From: JAKQDH01 sp029558835
GTDB taxonomy: Bacteria > Planctomycetota > Phycisphaerae > UBA1845
Reading direction: 5' to 3'
Assembly (NCBI GenBank): GCA_035356615.1
Contig: DAOQSN010000026.1
Location: 1 to 64,000 of the forward strand
Length of the DNA stretch: 64,000 bases
A program made the position numbers and the translations under genes. The notes beneath the pieces are model-generated. The model was not told the DNA's origin, did no database searches, and saw only the letters and a program-made list of their open reading frames with translations. Shown here in pieces: positions 16,501-24,274 of this stretch. Positions within the stretch are counted from its first letter, which is position 1. Every line of letters begins with the position of its first letter.

Positions 16501-17128
16501 CCTGCGCCGGTTGCTGGAGACGTGCGCGCGGGAGGACACTCTGCGCTTGCAGGCCATTTACGGTTTCTGGCCGGCGCAGGCGGACGGTGACCGGCTGCTC
16601 ATCTACGACGCGCAGGACCGCGGCCGCGTGCTCGTCGCGTTCGACTTCCCACGTATGGGCAAGCCGCCGTACTGGTGTCTGAGCGACTTCTTCCACCCGG
16701 TGGGAAGCGGCACGATAGACGTAGCGGCGTTTTCGATCGTGACGGCCGGGCGGCGTGTCAGCGAGGTCGCGCAGGAGTGGCTCCGCGCCGACCGCTATCA
16801 AGATTACCTGCACCTGCATGGGCTGGGCGTGGAGATCACGGAGGCCCTGGCGGAGTACGTGCACAAGCAGATTCGCGTGGAGTGGGACATTGCGGGCAAT
16901 GACGCGCGGGACAAGCAGGAGCTGTTCAAGCAGCGTTACCAGGGCTCCCGGTACAGCTTCGGCTACCCGGCGTGTCCGCGGCTGGAGGACCAGGTGAAGC
17001 TCTGGCCGTTACTGGAGCCCCAGCGCATCGGCGTCACACTCACCGAGACGTTCCAGCTCGAGCCCGAACAAACGACGACGGCGCTGATCGTGCACCACCG
17101 GCAGGCGAAGTACTTCAACGTGCGGTAA
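13544..17128 (+). CDS. metH: Cobalamin-dependent methionine synthase
   Basis: A 1194-residue four-module enzyme that transfers a methyl group from methyltetrahydrofolate through methylcobalamin to homocysteine. The N-terminal homocysteine domain has the zinc ligands GLNC and GGCCGT; a pterin-binding domain follows (about 335-600); the cobalamin domain contains GDVHDIGKN with the cobalt-ligand His729; and the last about 260 residues are the AdoMet-dependent reactivation domain (ending RQAKYFNVR). An Ala/Pro-rich linker of about 80 residues joins the cobalamin and reactivation domains, longer than usual. It appears complete and monocistronic. The large open frame on the opposite strand is a shadow. 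Confidence 0.97.
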   Translation: MSTFPILAAARQRVLVLDGAMGTNIHARNLRAADYDGHDNCNEILVETRPDVIGDIHRAFLAVGCDGVLTNTFGANRIVLGEFGLAERTRELNCRAAGIAREACADFARPDKPRFVLGSMGPGTRLPSLGQITWDELVESYRQQAAGLLEGGVEALLIETCQDILQTKAAVVGATDAMTATGYAAPIFCTVTIESTGTMLVGTELAAALVALEAYEQVVGVGLNCATGPQEMSEHVRYLSGHSERLLIVQPNAGLPQLVDGQARYPLTPAELARWLTEFAEVDGVNFVGGCCGTTPAHLAAVVRAIGERAPRVRQLVGEPSVSSLYHAVPIRQDTDCLAIGERTNANGSKRFRELLAAGDLDGMVAMAREQVHEGSHLLDVCTARVGCDEVRDMSAVVRRFVTDVPAPLVIDSTEAEVIEAALKLTGGKCIINSINLEGGEEKLNQVCRLAKRHGAALIALTIDEEGMARTCARKIAIARRIYELATRRHGVRPEDLIFDALTFTVCTGNSEDRRLAAETLDALPLIKEQCPGSYTLLGVSNVSFGVKPAVRRVLNSVFLHHARARGLDAAILHASGIVPLFKVEERQRRLAEDLLLDRRREGYDPLTTLLNLAAEESAAAPRTVPRPAQVEERLKRRIIDGDRAGLEEDLEEALLTYRPLDIINEILLDGMKTVGDLFGAGQMQLPFVLQSAETMKAAVRYLEDYLDQAEQPGSRGTLVLATVAGDVHDIGKNLVDIILSNNGYTVHNLGIKQPISAMIDAFEKQGADALGMSGLLVKSTLVMRDNLLALNERGLTPPVILGGAALTRKYVEEDLRSLYRGPLYYAKDAFAGLQLMQQFAVEKAARPAAAMGMARVESVPVAIEVGAEAAAGARAAGGSLHAQAQVAAAPDAGGAERPARPVSPPAPVASAGAVSCVAPQSDISRDEPVPEPPFWGARVIERIEPQAAAALLNENMLFQVQWGYRKGGRSSADFARYVNAEVRPILRRLLETCAREDTLRLQAIYGFWPAQADGDRLLIYDAQDRGRVLVAFDFPRMGKPPYWCLSDFFHPVGSGTIDVAAFSIVTAGRRVSEVAQEWLRADRYQDYLHLHGLGVEITEALAEYVHKQIRVEWDIAGNDARDKQELFKQRYQGSRYSFGYPACPRLEDQVKLWPLLEPQRIGVTLTETFQLEPEQTTTALIVHHRQAKYFNVR

Positions 17129-17179
17129 AGAGGTCCACACCAATGGGAAACCGGCCGGGTCGCATGCCCCAGCCCAGTC

Positions 17180-17286
17180 GGGTGGCATGCCCAAGCCGAA
17201 GGCGCCGGCATGCTGGCCCAGGGGAGAGCTTCGGGCACGGGAGAAGGCATGGTCCTGACGCGCCGGGACTTTGACCATGCCACCCC
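17180..17286 (+). repeat. R1 element, copy A
   Basis: Left end GGGTGGCATGCCCAAGCC and right end GACCATGCCACCC form terminal inverted repeats; the internal GGCGCCGGCATGC is shared with copies D and G. The right half is diverged. It lies between metH and the convergent zinc-ribbon gene. Confidence 0.75.
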
Positions 17287-17322
17287 ACGCCGTTGGTCGG
17301 TTTCCCTGTGATGTGGGGCCAC

Positions 17323-17934
17323 TCAGCCCGTCAGGAGCCCGGCGCAGAGCATGATGATCGGGATGCTCCCCAGGGCCAGGCCGGCCACGGCGTAGCCCCG
17401 CCTCGGCAGCCGACGCAGGCCCAGCGCGGCGCAGATCACGGCGGCCAGGCCGCTGAGGATGGCCGCCAACTGCGTGAGGGATAGGAGGATCAGCCAACCG
17501 GGCGGCCGGCCGCTGCCTTCGTCCACCAGTTCCATGGAAGCCTTAACCACGCCGACTTCCTGGGCCCGCTCCTGATGGGCCTGAAGCTCAGCCGCGTGCG
17601 GCAGGGCGAGAAAGCCGCCGAGCACCAGCAGCGACAACGCCGTGCACGCCAGAATCAACGCCACGACGGCGATGGTGTTGGCCGAGGCAGGCGCGAGAGC
17701 GGTGAGCGGCATCGGCGCACCCCAGGCGGGTGCGCTGGTCGGCCCAAAGGTACCCATCGCGGGCGGCTCGCTGGCGGGGCGGGCCATCGGCACGGCCGTG
17801 CCCACCTCGAAAGTGGAGGCGGCCGGGGCCGTCACCGTCTTGCGGCAATAGGGACAGCCCACCGGCTTCTGCGCCCACTCGTCGTCCACCTCGATCGGCT
17901 GGCCACAGGCCCCGCAGGGAAAGCGAATTACCAT
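17323..17934 (-). CDS. Zinc-ribbon, triple-transmembrane protein
   Basis: A 203-residue protein. A small zinc ribbon opens it (Cys7, Cys10, Cys27, Cys30; PCGACGQPIEV then CPYCRK), followed by a Pro/Ala linker and three hydrophobic helices at about 78-105, 140-165 and 172-195, reminiscent of the DUF4190-type membrane module. Such proteins are common and mostly uncharacterised in planctomycetes. ATG at 17934 begins exactly before the ribbon; no clear ribosome binding site is seen. Convergent with metH, divergent from the aminotransferase-like gene. Confidence 0.72.
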   Translation of the reverse strand: MVIRFPCGACGQPIEVDDEWAQKPVGCPYCRKTVTAPAASTFEVGTAVPMARPASEPPAMGTFGPTSAPAWGAPMPLTALAPASANTIAVVALILACTALSLLVLGGFLALPHAAELQAHQERAQEVGVVKASMELVDEGSGRPPGWLILLSLTQLAAILSGLAAVICAALGLRRLPRRGYAVAGLALGSIPIIMLCAGLLTG

Positions 17935-18290
17935 GATGGCGGATGGTAGCTGGGAAGCGCGGGAGGTCAACGGCGCACGGGAGGTGCGAGCTGGCCGGCT
18001 CTGGCACGCATTCTGCCGCAGGTCAGCCAGTTGAATCGTGCCGCCGCCGAGAGCGGCCGTGGGGCGGTGTGCCCAAACCGCGGGCGCCGGCAGGCGGGGC
18101 GACACGCAACGGTGCTTGGCCGGGGGTGGGCATGGCGGCGCTGCGCTTGGCCATGCCACCCGCGCTTGACCATGCCACCCTGCTTCGGGCATCAGTTTCG
18201 CCGGTGCGGGGGGAAGACGAGCGAGTTCGGGGCCGATCGCCCGAGGCGTGGGGGTGGCAGGGGGGGCCGGCGGGGGGGAGAATACGCAGC
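17935..18290. other. Divergent intergenic region with an R1 copy
   Basis: These 356 bases separate two divergent genes. The middle is occupied by R1 copy B plus an additional right-end fragment. The run of G bases at 18255-18280 lies at the ribosome-binding position of the downstream gene. Confidence 0.55.
18061..18180 (+). repeat. R1 element, copy B, with a duplicated right end
   Basis: Diverged left half (GGGGCGGTGTGCCCAAACCG, GGCGCCGGCA) and a well-kept right half (GCATGGCGGCGCTGCGCTTG, GCCATGCCACCC ending 18161), followed directly by a second right end (GCGCTTGACCATGCCACCC). Confidence 0.75.
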
Positions 18291-19649
18291 ATGTTGTCCG
18301 TAAACCGGGAACGTCTCGAAGCACAGCTCAAGCAGGAAGGCAGTTGGATCGGTCCAGCACCGTGGATCGAGGTCGCGCCGCCGGGACCCCATGCCCGGGC
18401 GGTCATGGCGCGGGATCGGGTCGCCAGCGCTCCGAATTACCTGCGGGTGTATCCGCTGGTGGTGGAGCGGGCGGCCGGGTCCGTGGTCCAGGACGTGGAC
18501 GGCAACCGTTATCTGGACTTCGCGGCGGGTACCGCGCTGAGCGTGGCCGGGCATTGCCATCCGAAGGTCACGGTCGCCGTGCAGCAGCAAGCGGCGAAGC
18601 TGTTGCACGTCGGCAGCAACGACTTCTATCACGAAGCGATGGTGGCGTTGATGGAGAAGCTGGCTCAGCTTGCCCCCGGGCACGGGCCCCGGCGCGTGTT
18701 GCTGACGACCAGTGGGGCGGAAGCGGTCGAGGCAGCGTTCAAGCTGGCGCGTTACCACACGGGTCGGCAGTGGGTGGTGGCTTTTCACGGCGCGTTCCAC
18801 GGGCGTTCGATGGGGGCGCTATCACTGACGTGGCACGTCGCCGCGGGGGGGCAGCCGCCGCGCAGCGAAGGGCGACCGGCGTCGGGCTTTGAGCCGCTGG
18901 TGCCGATGGTGGCCCATGTGCCTTACGACGAGCCCGAGGCGTTGGAGTCGGAGCTGCGCCGGCAGCGGGTGGACGCGGCGGAAGTGGCGGCCGTGTTCGT
19001 CGAGCCGGTGCTGGCGACGGCCGGCTACGTGGTGCCGGCGCCGGCGTTCTTCACTCGTCTGCGCGCGCTGTGTGATCGGCATGGGATGCTGCTCGTGGCG
19101 GATGAGATCCACACGGGTATGGGACGTTCGGGGCAGTGGTTTGCGATTCAGCACTCCGGGGTAACGCCCGATATGGTGCTGCTCGGCGCCGGGTTGGCGG
19201 GGGGGCTGCCGCTGGGCGCGGTGATCGCCGGTGAACGCGTTGACCACTGGCCCACGGGGGCGCTGACGAGCACCGTCAGTGGCAACCCGCTCAGTTGCGC
19301 GGCCGCGCTGGCGACGATCGAGGTCGTGGAGCGCGTCGGGTTGGGCAATGCGGCTCGCCTCGGGGAACGGTTGCGGGCACTGCTGGGCGAGATCGCGGGG
19401 CGGCGCAAGTGCCTTGCCGGTGTCCGGGGGGTGGGCTTGATGGGGGGGCTGGACGTGGTGAACCGCAAGTCCGGTAAGCTGGACCACCACCTCCGGGACC
19501 GGATTCTGTCCGAGGCGTTCCGGCGCGGCCTGATTGTGCTTCCCTGCGGGGCGCACTGTATTCGCTTCTGTCCTCCATTGGTGCTCAACGAAACGCAGCT
19601 TGAGGTGGGCCTCCAGTTGTTTGACGAGGCGGTGGCCACGGTGGTCTGA
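18291..19649 (+). CDS. Class III aminotransferase fold protein lacking the catalytic lysine
   Basis: A 452-residue member of the PLP-dependent class III aminotransferase (GABA/ornithine transaminase) family. Typical landmarks are present: SGAEAVEAAFKLAR, FHGAFHGRS, VADEIHTGMGRSG with the PLP-pyridine Asp271, and STVSGNPLSC. The loop that normally reads LGKxLGGGLPLG reads LLGAGLAGGLPLG: Ala300 (GCC at 19188-19190) stands 29 residues after Asp271, exactly where the Schiff-base Lys should be. It therefore probably cannot transaminate by the standard mechanism, though PLP could still bind. The substrate cannot be told. It initiates at ATG 18291, where a G-rich tract serves as ribosome binding site. 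Confidence 0.88.
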   Translation: MLSVNRERLEAQLKQEGSWIGPAPWIEVAPPGPHARAVMARDRVASAPNYLRVYPLVVERAAGSVVQDVDGNRYLDFAAGTALSVAGHCHPKVTVAVQQQAAKLLHVGSNDFYHEAMVALMEKLAQLAPGHGPRRVLLTTSGAEAVEAAFKLARYHTGRQWVVAFHGAFHGRSMGALSLTWHVAAGGQPPRSEGRPASGFEPLVPMVAHVPYDEPEALESELRRQRVDAAEVAAVFVEPVLATAGYVVPAPAFFTRLRALCDRHGMLLVADEIHTGMGRSGQWFAIQHSGVTPDMVLLGAGLAGGLPLGAVIAGERVDHWPTGALTSTVSGNPLSCAAALATIEVVERVGLGNAARLGERLRALLGEIAGRRKCLAGVRGVGLMGGLDVVNRKSGKLDHHLRDRILSEAFRRGLIVLPCGAHCIRFCPPLVLNETQLEVGLQLFDEAVATVV

Positions 19650-19953
19650 GGACGCGGGGTGCGCGTCGCGGGGCGCCACGGCACGCGGAGCGATGGTGGC
19701 AACCCATGCGTTCAGGCAGCGTCGCCGGAGTTCCGCTTGACAGGACACGTTCGGGGGCCTAAACTCCAGCGGTACCTTGTGCACTCAAGGGTGCGGCTCT
19801 GCAGGTGAGGCCGCAGGGGTTGCGGGTGGTCGGGCCGCCATTCCGCGGGCTCTTACTCCGGTTCTGCAAGGCGAGACGCCGTTGGCAAGCGATGTCCGTG
19901 CGCACGCGCGGACGGCAGCGGTGTTTCGCACGCGGACCAGCAGGAGACACCCG
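19650..19953. other. Intergenic region, nothing recognised
   Basis: 304 bases between the aminotransferase-like gene and a small membrane protein. The next gene's frame stays open upstream, but the ribosome binding site lies just before 19954. No repeat family copy or terminator is evident. Confidence 0.4.
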
Positions 19954-20340
19954 ATGGCACCCGCGACACGATCCAGTTCGGCCGATCTGACACCTTCTAC
20001 TCCCGGCGCGCTGATCGCGCGCGTGTTCTGGTTCATGGCGGGACCGCTGTTGCTGGCGGTCACCGTCTATGGCATCGTCACGCATGGCGGCGGCTGGTCC
20101 ACCCGCTGGGACGTGGCGTTCGGGGTGATTGTCGTGCTGATGCTTCTGGCGCGCTGGCTGGAGCATCGGGCGGCAAGCACACCGAGGGATGAAGACGCAG
20201 CGGTCCCCGAAGGCACGTCCGCGGGCGGGGGCGCCGCGGCCGACCCGGTAGCCCTGCGCCGTTACTGCCTGTGGTTGCTGGGGGTGGCGGTCGGCATGTG
20301 GGTCGTCGCCAACGTACTGGGCAACCACCTGCTGGCGTAG
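19954..20340 (+). CDS. Small three-helix membrane protein, unknown
   Basis: A 128-residue protein with hydrophobic helices at about 20-45, 50-70 and 101-126, separated by an acidic, Gly/Ala-rich loop (about 72-98). No family is recognised. The ATG at 19954 has GGAGA seven bases upstream; the longer open frame from 19777 is not supported. It precedes another tiny membrane protein by 140 nt and may share its transcript. Confidence 0.65.
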   Translation: MAPATRSSSADLTPSTPGALIARVFWFMAGPLLLAVTVYGIVTHGGGWSTRWDVAFGVIVVLMLLARWLEHRAASTPRDEDAAVPEGTSAGGGAAADPVALRRYCLWLLGVAVGMWVVANVLGNHLLA

Positions 20341-20480
20341 GTGCGCTCTTCGGACCAGCGGCCCTGGGCGCCACGGCTGCCGACCTCAGTGTGCGCCGGT
20401 TTCGCCCGGCCTTCCCCTGCGTGTTGCCGGCGCTCTACAATGCCGCCGGCCGGAGACCGCTGCCGGCGGGAGAGTGACCT

Positions 20481-20669
20481 ATGAGCGCGCTGAAGTGGCT
20501 GATCGTGCTGGCGTTGGTAATCGTGGGCGTCGTCGTCGTGGCCCAGTATACCGGCGGTGACTCCGGGCCGGAAGCAAAGCAGAAGGCCGCCCAGAAGGCC
20601 AAGCAGCCCGCCGACAAGCCGGCCCTCGAAGAACGTTACGGTTTCACCAGCCAGCAGGCAGGCCCCTGA
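20481..20669 (+). CDS. Single-helix small membrane peptide
   Basis: A 62-residue protein with one transmembrane helix (residues 5-22, rich in Val and Leu) followed by a polar Lys/Ala/Glu tail (KQKAAQKAKQPADKPA). GGGAGAG lies about 7 nt before the ATG. Function unknown; the architecture suits an inner-membrane-anchored helper peptide. Confidence 0.6.
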   Translation: MSALKWLIVLALVIVGVVVVAQYTGGDSGPEAKQKAAQKAKQPADKPALEERYGFTSQQAGP

Positions 20670-21004
20670 GAGGGTGAGCGTAGTCCCGCCCCGCCCTTGC
20701 CGCCTACTCAGCTCGCCCCGCTCGGCGGACACGTCAGGCGCCCCCCGAGCTGGACACGCCCACCCTCTGGGTACATGCAGCGTACGCTGTTTCGGTCCTG
20801 CTTGCTTTCGCTTTCCTCTCCCCCCCACTCTCTTTTTTCTTTGGTTCTCTGCCCCGAGGCGTTGGTGTACGCTTTGAGCGTGGTGGCGCGTCGCTGGGTA
20901 TTGAGGTCGCGCGGACACGTTCTTCGTCTCGGACCGGAATCAACGGGTTGCGTTAGGACGGAGGCGGTCCTACACAAATCCACGGCCGCGCGGGAGGTCA
21001 AGTC
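20670..21004. other. Intergenic region with polypyrimidine tract
   Basis: 335 bases. A strongly pyrimidine-rich run (about 20807-20852, including CTCTTTTTTCTTTGG) follows the small membrane peptide and could assist transcript termination, but I see no strong stem directly before it. A possible promoter for the next gene lies at 20948-20976. Confidence 0.4.
20948..20976 (+). promoter_or_regulatory. Possible promoter with internal palindrome
   Basis: TTGCGT (20948-20953), a 17-nt spacer and TACACA (20971-20976). The spacer region contains the inverted repeat TAGGAC/GTCCTA, which could be an operator. Weak match to consensus. Confidence 0.3.
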
Positions 21005-21601
21005 ATGCTCGCCTGTCGTCGAGGGGCGTTGTCGACGTGGGGCTGTCTCTCACTTACGTTCGGCGCCATCGTAATGCTGATGGTATCGGCAGCCGGGCCG
21101 CCGGTCGCGCTTTCGCCTCCCTCAACAGAACCCGTGGCAGGTACGGGTAGTGAATCGCCGCAAGTTCCGGGCACGCCGGGTCCGCCTACCGTCCGAGAAG
21201 TCGTGTGTGACTTCGCCTGCGAGACTTACAGCGGTTGCTACGGTACGAACGTGCCTTGCCCCGCTTGCGACGACTGGGGCAGCAGCACGTGCGGCGACGT
21301 GACTTCCAAGACGTACCCCGCGCCCGGAGGGCCCATCATGACGCACGTGGTGTGGTCGGAGTGTTCTGGACTGGCCTTTCGGACCACGGGCGACGTCGAA
21401 TGCTACCGAACACAGGCATGCGCTGAGGGCCCATGGACTTCTTGGACTATGTGCAGCAACGGCGTTGCGTGCGTGGGGGTTCCCGTTCCGCTGCTGTGCC
21501 AGACGTGCGTCCCGGTGGGACCCGTTACGGTCTGGGCACACACCAACGTCGAGTGTTGGCACGACTCACGCTGCGACTGTGACGAGCAGGAGGAACCTTG
21601 A
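21005..21601 (+). CDS. Cysteine-rich secreted protein, unknown
   Basis: A 198-residue exported protein. A signal peptide or N-terminal anchor spans about residues 10-32; a Pro/Ser/Thr linker follows; the rest is cysteine-rich (CDFACETYSGCYGTNVPCPA, CDDWGSSTC, later pairs and a CDCDEQEEP end) and is likely held by disulfides outside the cytoplasm. GGGAGGTCAAGTC precedes the ATG. It is followed after only 20 nt by the 21622 gene, so the two form an operon and perhaps one surface system. Confidence 0.7.
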   Translation: MLACRRGALSTWGCLSLTFGAIVMLMVSAAGPPVALSPPSTEPVAGTGSESPQVPGTPGPPTVREVVCDFACETYSGCYGTNVPCPACDDWGSSTCGDVTSKTYPAPGGPIMTHVVWSECSGLAFRTTGDVECYRTQACAEGPWTSWTMCSNGVACVGVPVPLLCQTCVPVGPVTVWAHTNVECWHDSRCDCDEQEEP

Positions 21602-21621
21602 TCTGGACCGAGGAGCGAATC

Positions 21622-22767
21622 ATGAGCGCCAGAGTATTCCTTCGGCGGCCGGAGAGTGTACTGATTACGGTAACGGGGGCATGTTTGCTTCTGGGTACCA
21701 CGGGTGCGGCGGGCGCGGTGGAGTGCGTCCCCCCCGCGGAGCAGCCCGGCGTGCTGCGCATGCTGGCCGCCGAGAGCCGGAAGACGTTTGACGGGCTGCG
21801 CACCTGGGAGGGTGTCTTCGAGGTCGACGACGTCGAGTTCTACTTCGGCGAGCGCGCCACGCGCTTTCTGGACGACCATGCACCCAATCTCACTGACCGT
21901 CCCGCAGAGTTCAAGAAGCTCAATCATGCCCGGGTGACTTTCGCTGTGGATTGCGCCCGGGACCTTCTCCTCTCCCGTTTCGAGTCAACTGACGTGTGCC
22001 TGGTGGGTCTGGACAGCGGCCAACGCCTCGACGTTACGCTCATTCCGTTCATCCAGACCACCATAGTGACACCGGAGTTCAGTCTGCAGTTCTCGTCCAA
22101 CGTGCGCGTGGCGGCGGCGGAGGGACCTGGGCGTCGCCTGGCGTATCTGGGTGCCCGCGAAGAGGTCGCCCGGCAGGAGTGGGGCATCGTGGTGGACCCG
22201 CGAGAGTTTCCGCGCGGCTACGGTCGCCCCACGTGGGAGAACCTGCAGATGACCGCCGAGTTTGTCGAGCTGAACGGGCGGCTGGAGATCGACGGCCTGG
22301 CTCTGCGCGTCGAGAAGGAAGGCAGCGGCGACCAGCAGGAGTATCGCGTCGTCCTGCCCGGCAAGGCCGGTCCGGGACGCTACCTGTTCCAGGAGATGAC
22401 CTTCCGGGCGGATGCCGGTTTCAACACTACCCAAGTGGTCATGCGTGAAACGACCGGGCCCGTGCGTCAGCAAATGCGCTGGGCATACCTCCGTCAGGAC
22501 GACCTGTGGCTCCCTTCTTTCATCGAAAGGACGGTCATGACCGCCGACGGCAAACGCACGACGACCCAGCGCACCCTGCGCCTGGTGGATTCACGCGCTA
22601 ATCGGGCTCTGCCTGCCGAGGTGTTTACTTACCGCAGTCTCGGACTGGCGGACGAGGACCAGATGCTGGATGAGCGCAGCGGCCAACTGAGCGTCTACCG
22701 GCAGGGCGAGTTGATCCCCCTCGACTCGAGCACGTCGGAGTCTCCGGCGCGCAGTGCGGAGCCCTGA
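21622..22767 (+). CDS. Secreted protein of unknown function
   Basis: A 381-residue protein with an N-terminal signal peptide (residues about 10-35, ending GAAGA), then a beta-strand-rich body of about 340 residues with motifs such as LRTWEGVFEVDDVEF and GPVRQQMRWAYLRQDDLWLP. The alternating strands and late Thr/Arg-rich turns suggest a LolA-like or lipid-binding half-barrel, but this is only an impression. The start at 21622 follows GAGGAGCGAATC; it lies 20 nt after the Cys-rich gene. Confidence 0.65.
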   Translation: MSARVFLRRPESVLITVTGACLLLGTTGAAGAVECVPPAEQPGVLRMLAAESRKTFDGLRTWEGVFEVDDVEFYFGERATRFLDDHAPNLTDRPAEFKKLNHARVTFAVDCARDLLLSRFESTDVCLVGLDSGQRLDVTLIPFIQTTIVTPEFSLQFSSNVRVAAAEGPGRRLAYLGAREEVARQEWGIVVDPREFPRGYGRPTWENLQMTAEFVELNGRLEIDGLALRVEKEGSGDQQEYRVVLPGKAGPGRYLFQEMTFRADAGFNTTQVVMRETTGPVRQQMRWAYLRQDDLWLPSFIERTVMTADGKRTTTQRTLRLVDSRANRALPAEVFTYRSLGLADEDQMLDERSGQLSVYRQGELIPLDSSTSESPARSAEP

Positions 22768-22938
22768 TGCCCACGGGTCTGCGGTTGCCGCGTGCCCGCG
22801 CTGTTGAGCACGCGAGGGAACCCCGATCGAATGGCACCACCTGCGATCTTCCCACGCGGTCCTGGAGTTTCTGTTCGGGAGAGTACTTCGGGCGCTGCCC
22901 AACGTCACTAATAGGACACGTACAACGGCGAGTGAGCA

Positions 22939-24051
22939 CTAGTCGGCAGCAAGGCGTGCCAGCTTGTCGGCGGCTTTCAGGCCGTGACCGGTGAGGGGCA
23001 CCACGATCCGCGCGTTCGGGGCGTTGTACTTGAGCAGTCCGGCCACGGCCGCGGCTGCGGTCGGCTCGATGAAGAAGCCCTGGGTGAGCATTTCCCGCAG
23101 GGCGTGGCGGATCTCGCCTTCACTCACCACGATGAACCGACCCTCCGTCTCGCGCACGGCTTGCAGGCATTGCCGGGCGCGGACCGGCGCGGCAATCGCA
23201 ATCCCCTCGGCCACGGTGTCCCGCGCTGCCACCGGCCCGATGTCGGTCCGACCGGCGCGCCAGGCCTCGTACAGCGGGGCACAGTGCTCGGCCTGCACCG
23301 CGATGAGCTTCGGCAGGCGGTCGATGATCCCGGCGTCGCGCAACTCCCGCAAACCCAGCCACGTCCCATAAAGCAGCGTGCCGTTGCCGGTGGGGATGAT
23401 GATGGCGTCGGGCGCGGTCCAGCCGAGCTGCTCGACGACCTCGAACGCGAAGGTCTTGGTCCCCTGGAAGAAGAAGGGGTTCCAGCAGTGGCTGGCGTAG
23501 TAGGTGGTCTGAGCAGCCTCGAAGGCGGCGCGGGCGGCATCGGCCCGGGTGCCGGGCACCTGATGCAGGCGCGCGCCAAACAGCTCGATCTGCGTCAGCT
23601 TGGCCGCGGAGGTGCCGGCCGGGACGTAGATATCGCACGCAATGCCCGCGCGGGCCGCGTAGCAGGCGATGGCCGCCCCGGCGTTGCCGGACGAGTCCTC
23701 GACGATGCGCTCGACGCCCAGCTCCCTCACCTTGCTGAGCAGGACGGTGGCACCGCGGTCCTTGTAGGAGCCGGTGGGGAAGAGGTACTCGAGCTTGAAG
23801 TAGACCTTCCGGCCGGCGAAGAGCGTGGGCACCAGCGGCGTCATGCCTTCGCCGAAGGAGACCATGGCGTCGTCGCGCGTGATCGGCAGGGCTTCGCGGT
23901 AGCGCCACAGGCTCGCCGGGCGACCGGCAATCCGCGCCGGCGCCAGGCGTGCCTCGAACTCCACGTCCAGCAGCCCGCCGCTGCTGCTGCGCCAGAGCGG
24001 TGCGGCCAGCGGATACCGCTCGCCGGTTTCCATGCAGACGAGACTCCCCAC
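22939..24051 (-). CDS. Threonine synthase-like PLP enzyme
   Basis: A 370-residue fold-type II PLP enzyme. GSYKDRGA carries the Schiff-base Lys97, SSGNAGAAIACYAARAG follows, and PTGNGTLLYG forms the phosphate-binding loop. Among the family it most resembles threonine synthase, which converts O-phosphohomoserine to threonine; a related dehydratase or lyase cannot be excluded. The usual N-terminal Cys pair is reduced to one Cys (LVCMETGERYP). It initiates at GTG with GAGGGAC upstream, and is convergent with the preceding secreted-protein operon. Confidence 0.82.
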   Translation of the reverse strand: MGSLVCMETGERYPLAAPLWRSSSGGLLDVEFEARLAPARIAGRPASLWRYREALPITRDDAMVSFGEGMTPLVPTLFAGRKVYFKLEYLFPTGSYKDRGATVLLSKVRELGVERIVEDSSGNAGAAIACYAARAGIACDIYVPAGTSAAKLTQIELFGARLHQVPGTRADAARAAFEAAQTTYYASHCWNPFFFQGTKTFAFEVVEQLGWTAPDAIIIPTGNGTLLYGTWLGLRELRDAGIIDRLPKLIAVQAEHCAPLYEAWRAGRTDIGPVAARDTVAEGIAIAAPVRARQCLQAVRETEGRFIVVSEGEIRHALREMLTQGFFIEPTAAAAVAGLLKYNAPNARIVVPLTGHGLKAADKLARLAAD

Positions 24052-24274
24052 GGATAGTCCCTCGCTGCTCCACTCACGTTACGTCCGCCCCACCACCGGG
24101 GGAGCGTACACGCCGAGAAAGGCGGCATGGCCGGGCAGAGGGCCGCCCTGCCTGGCTTCCGGTCGAGTCATTGGTCCCTGCAACAGGATGCCGGCCTGCC
24201 TGTCGGCAGACAGGCGCCTTCGGCCTGGGCGTGCGGCCCCACCCACTTCCGCGCCGGGTGCTCCTGTTCCGTGC

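Noticed and set aside
13535..16864. Very long open frame (1109 residues) antisense to metH
   Set aside because: It mirrors metH exactly, is rich in Arg, His and Gln without domain motifs, and has no ribosome binding site; typical shadow of a GC-rich gene.
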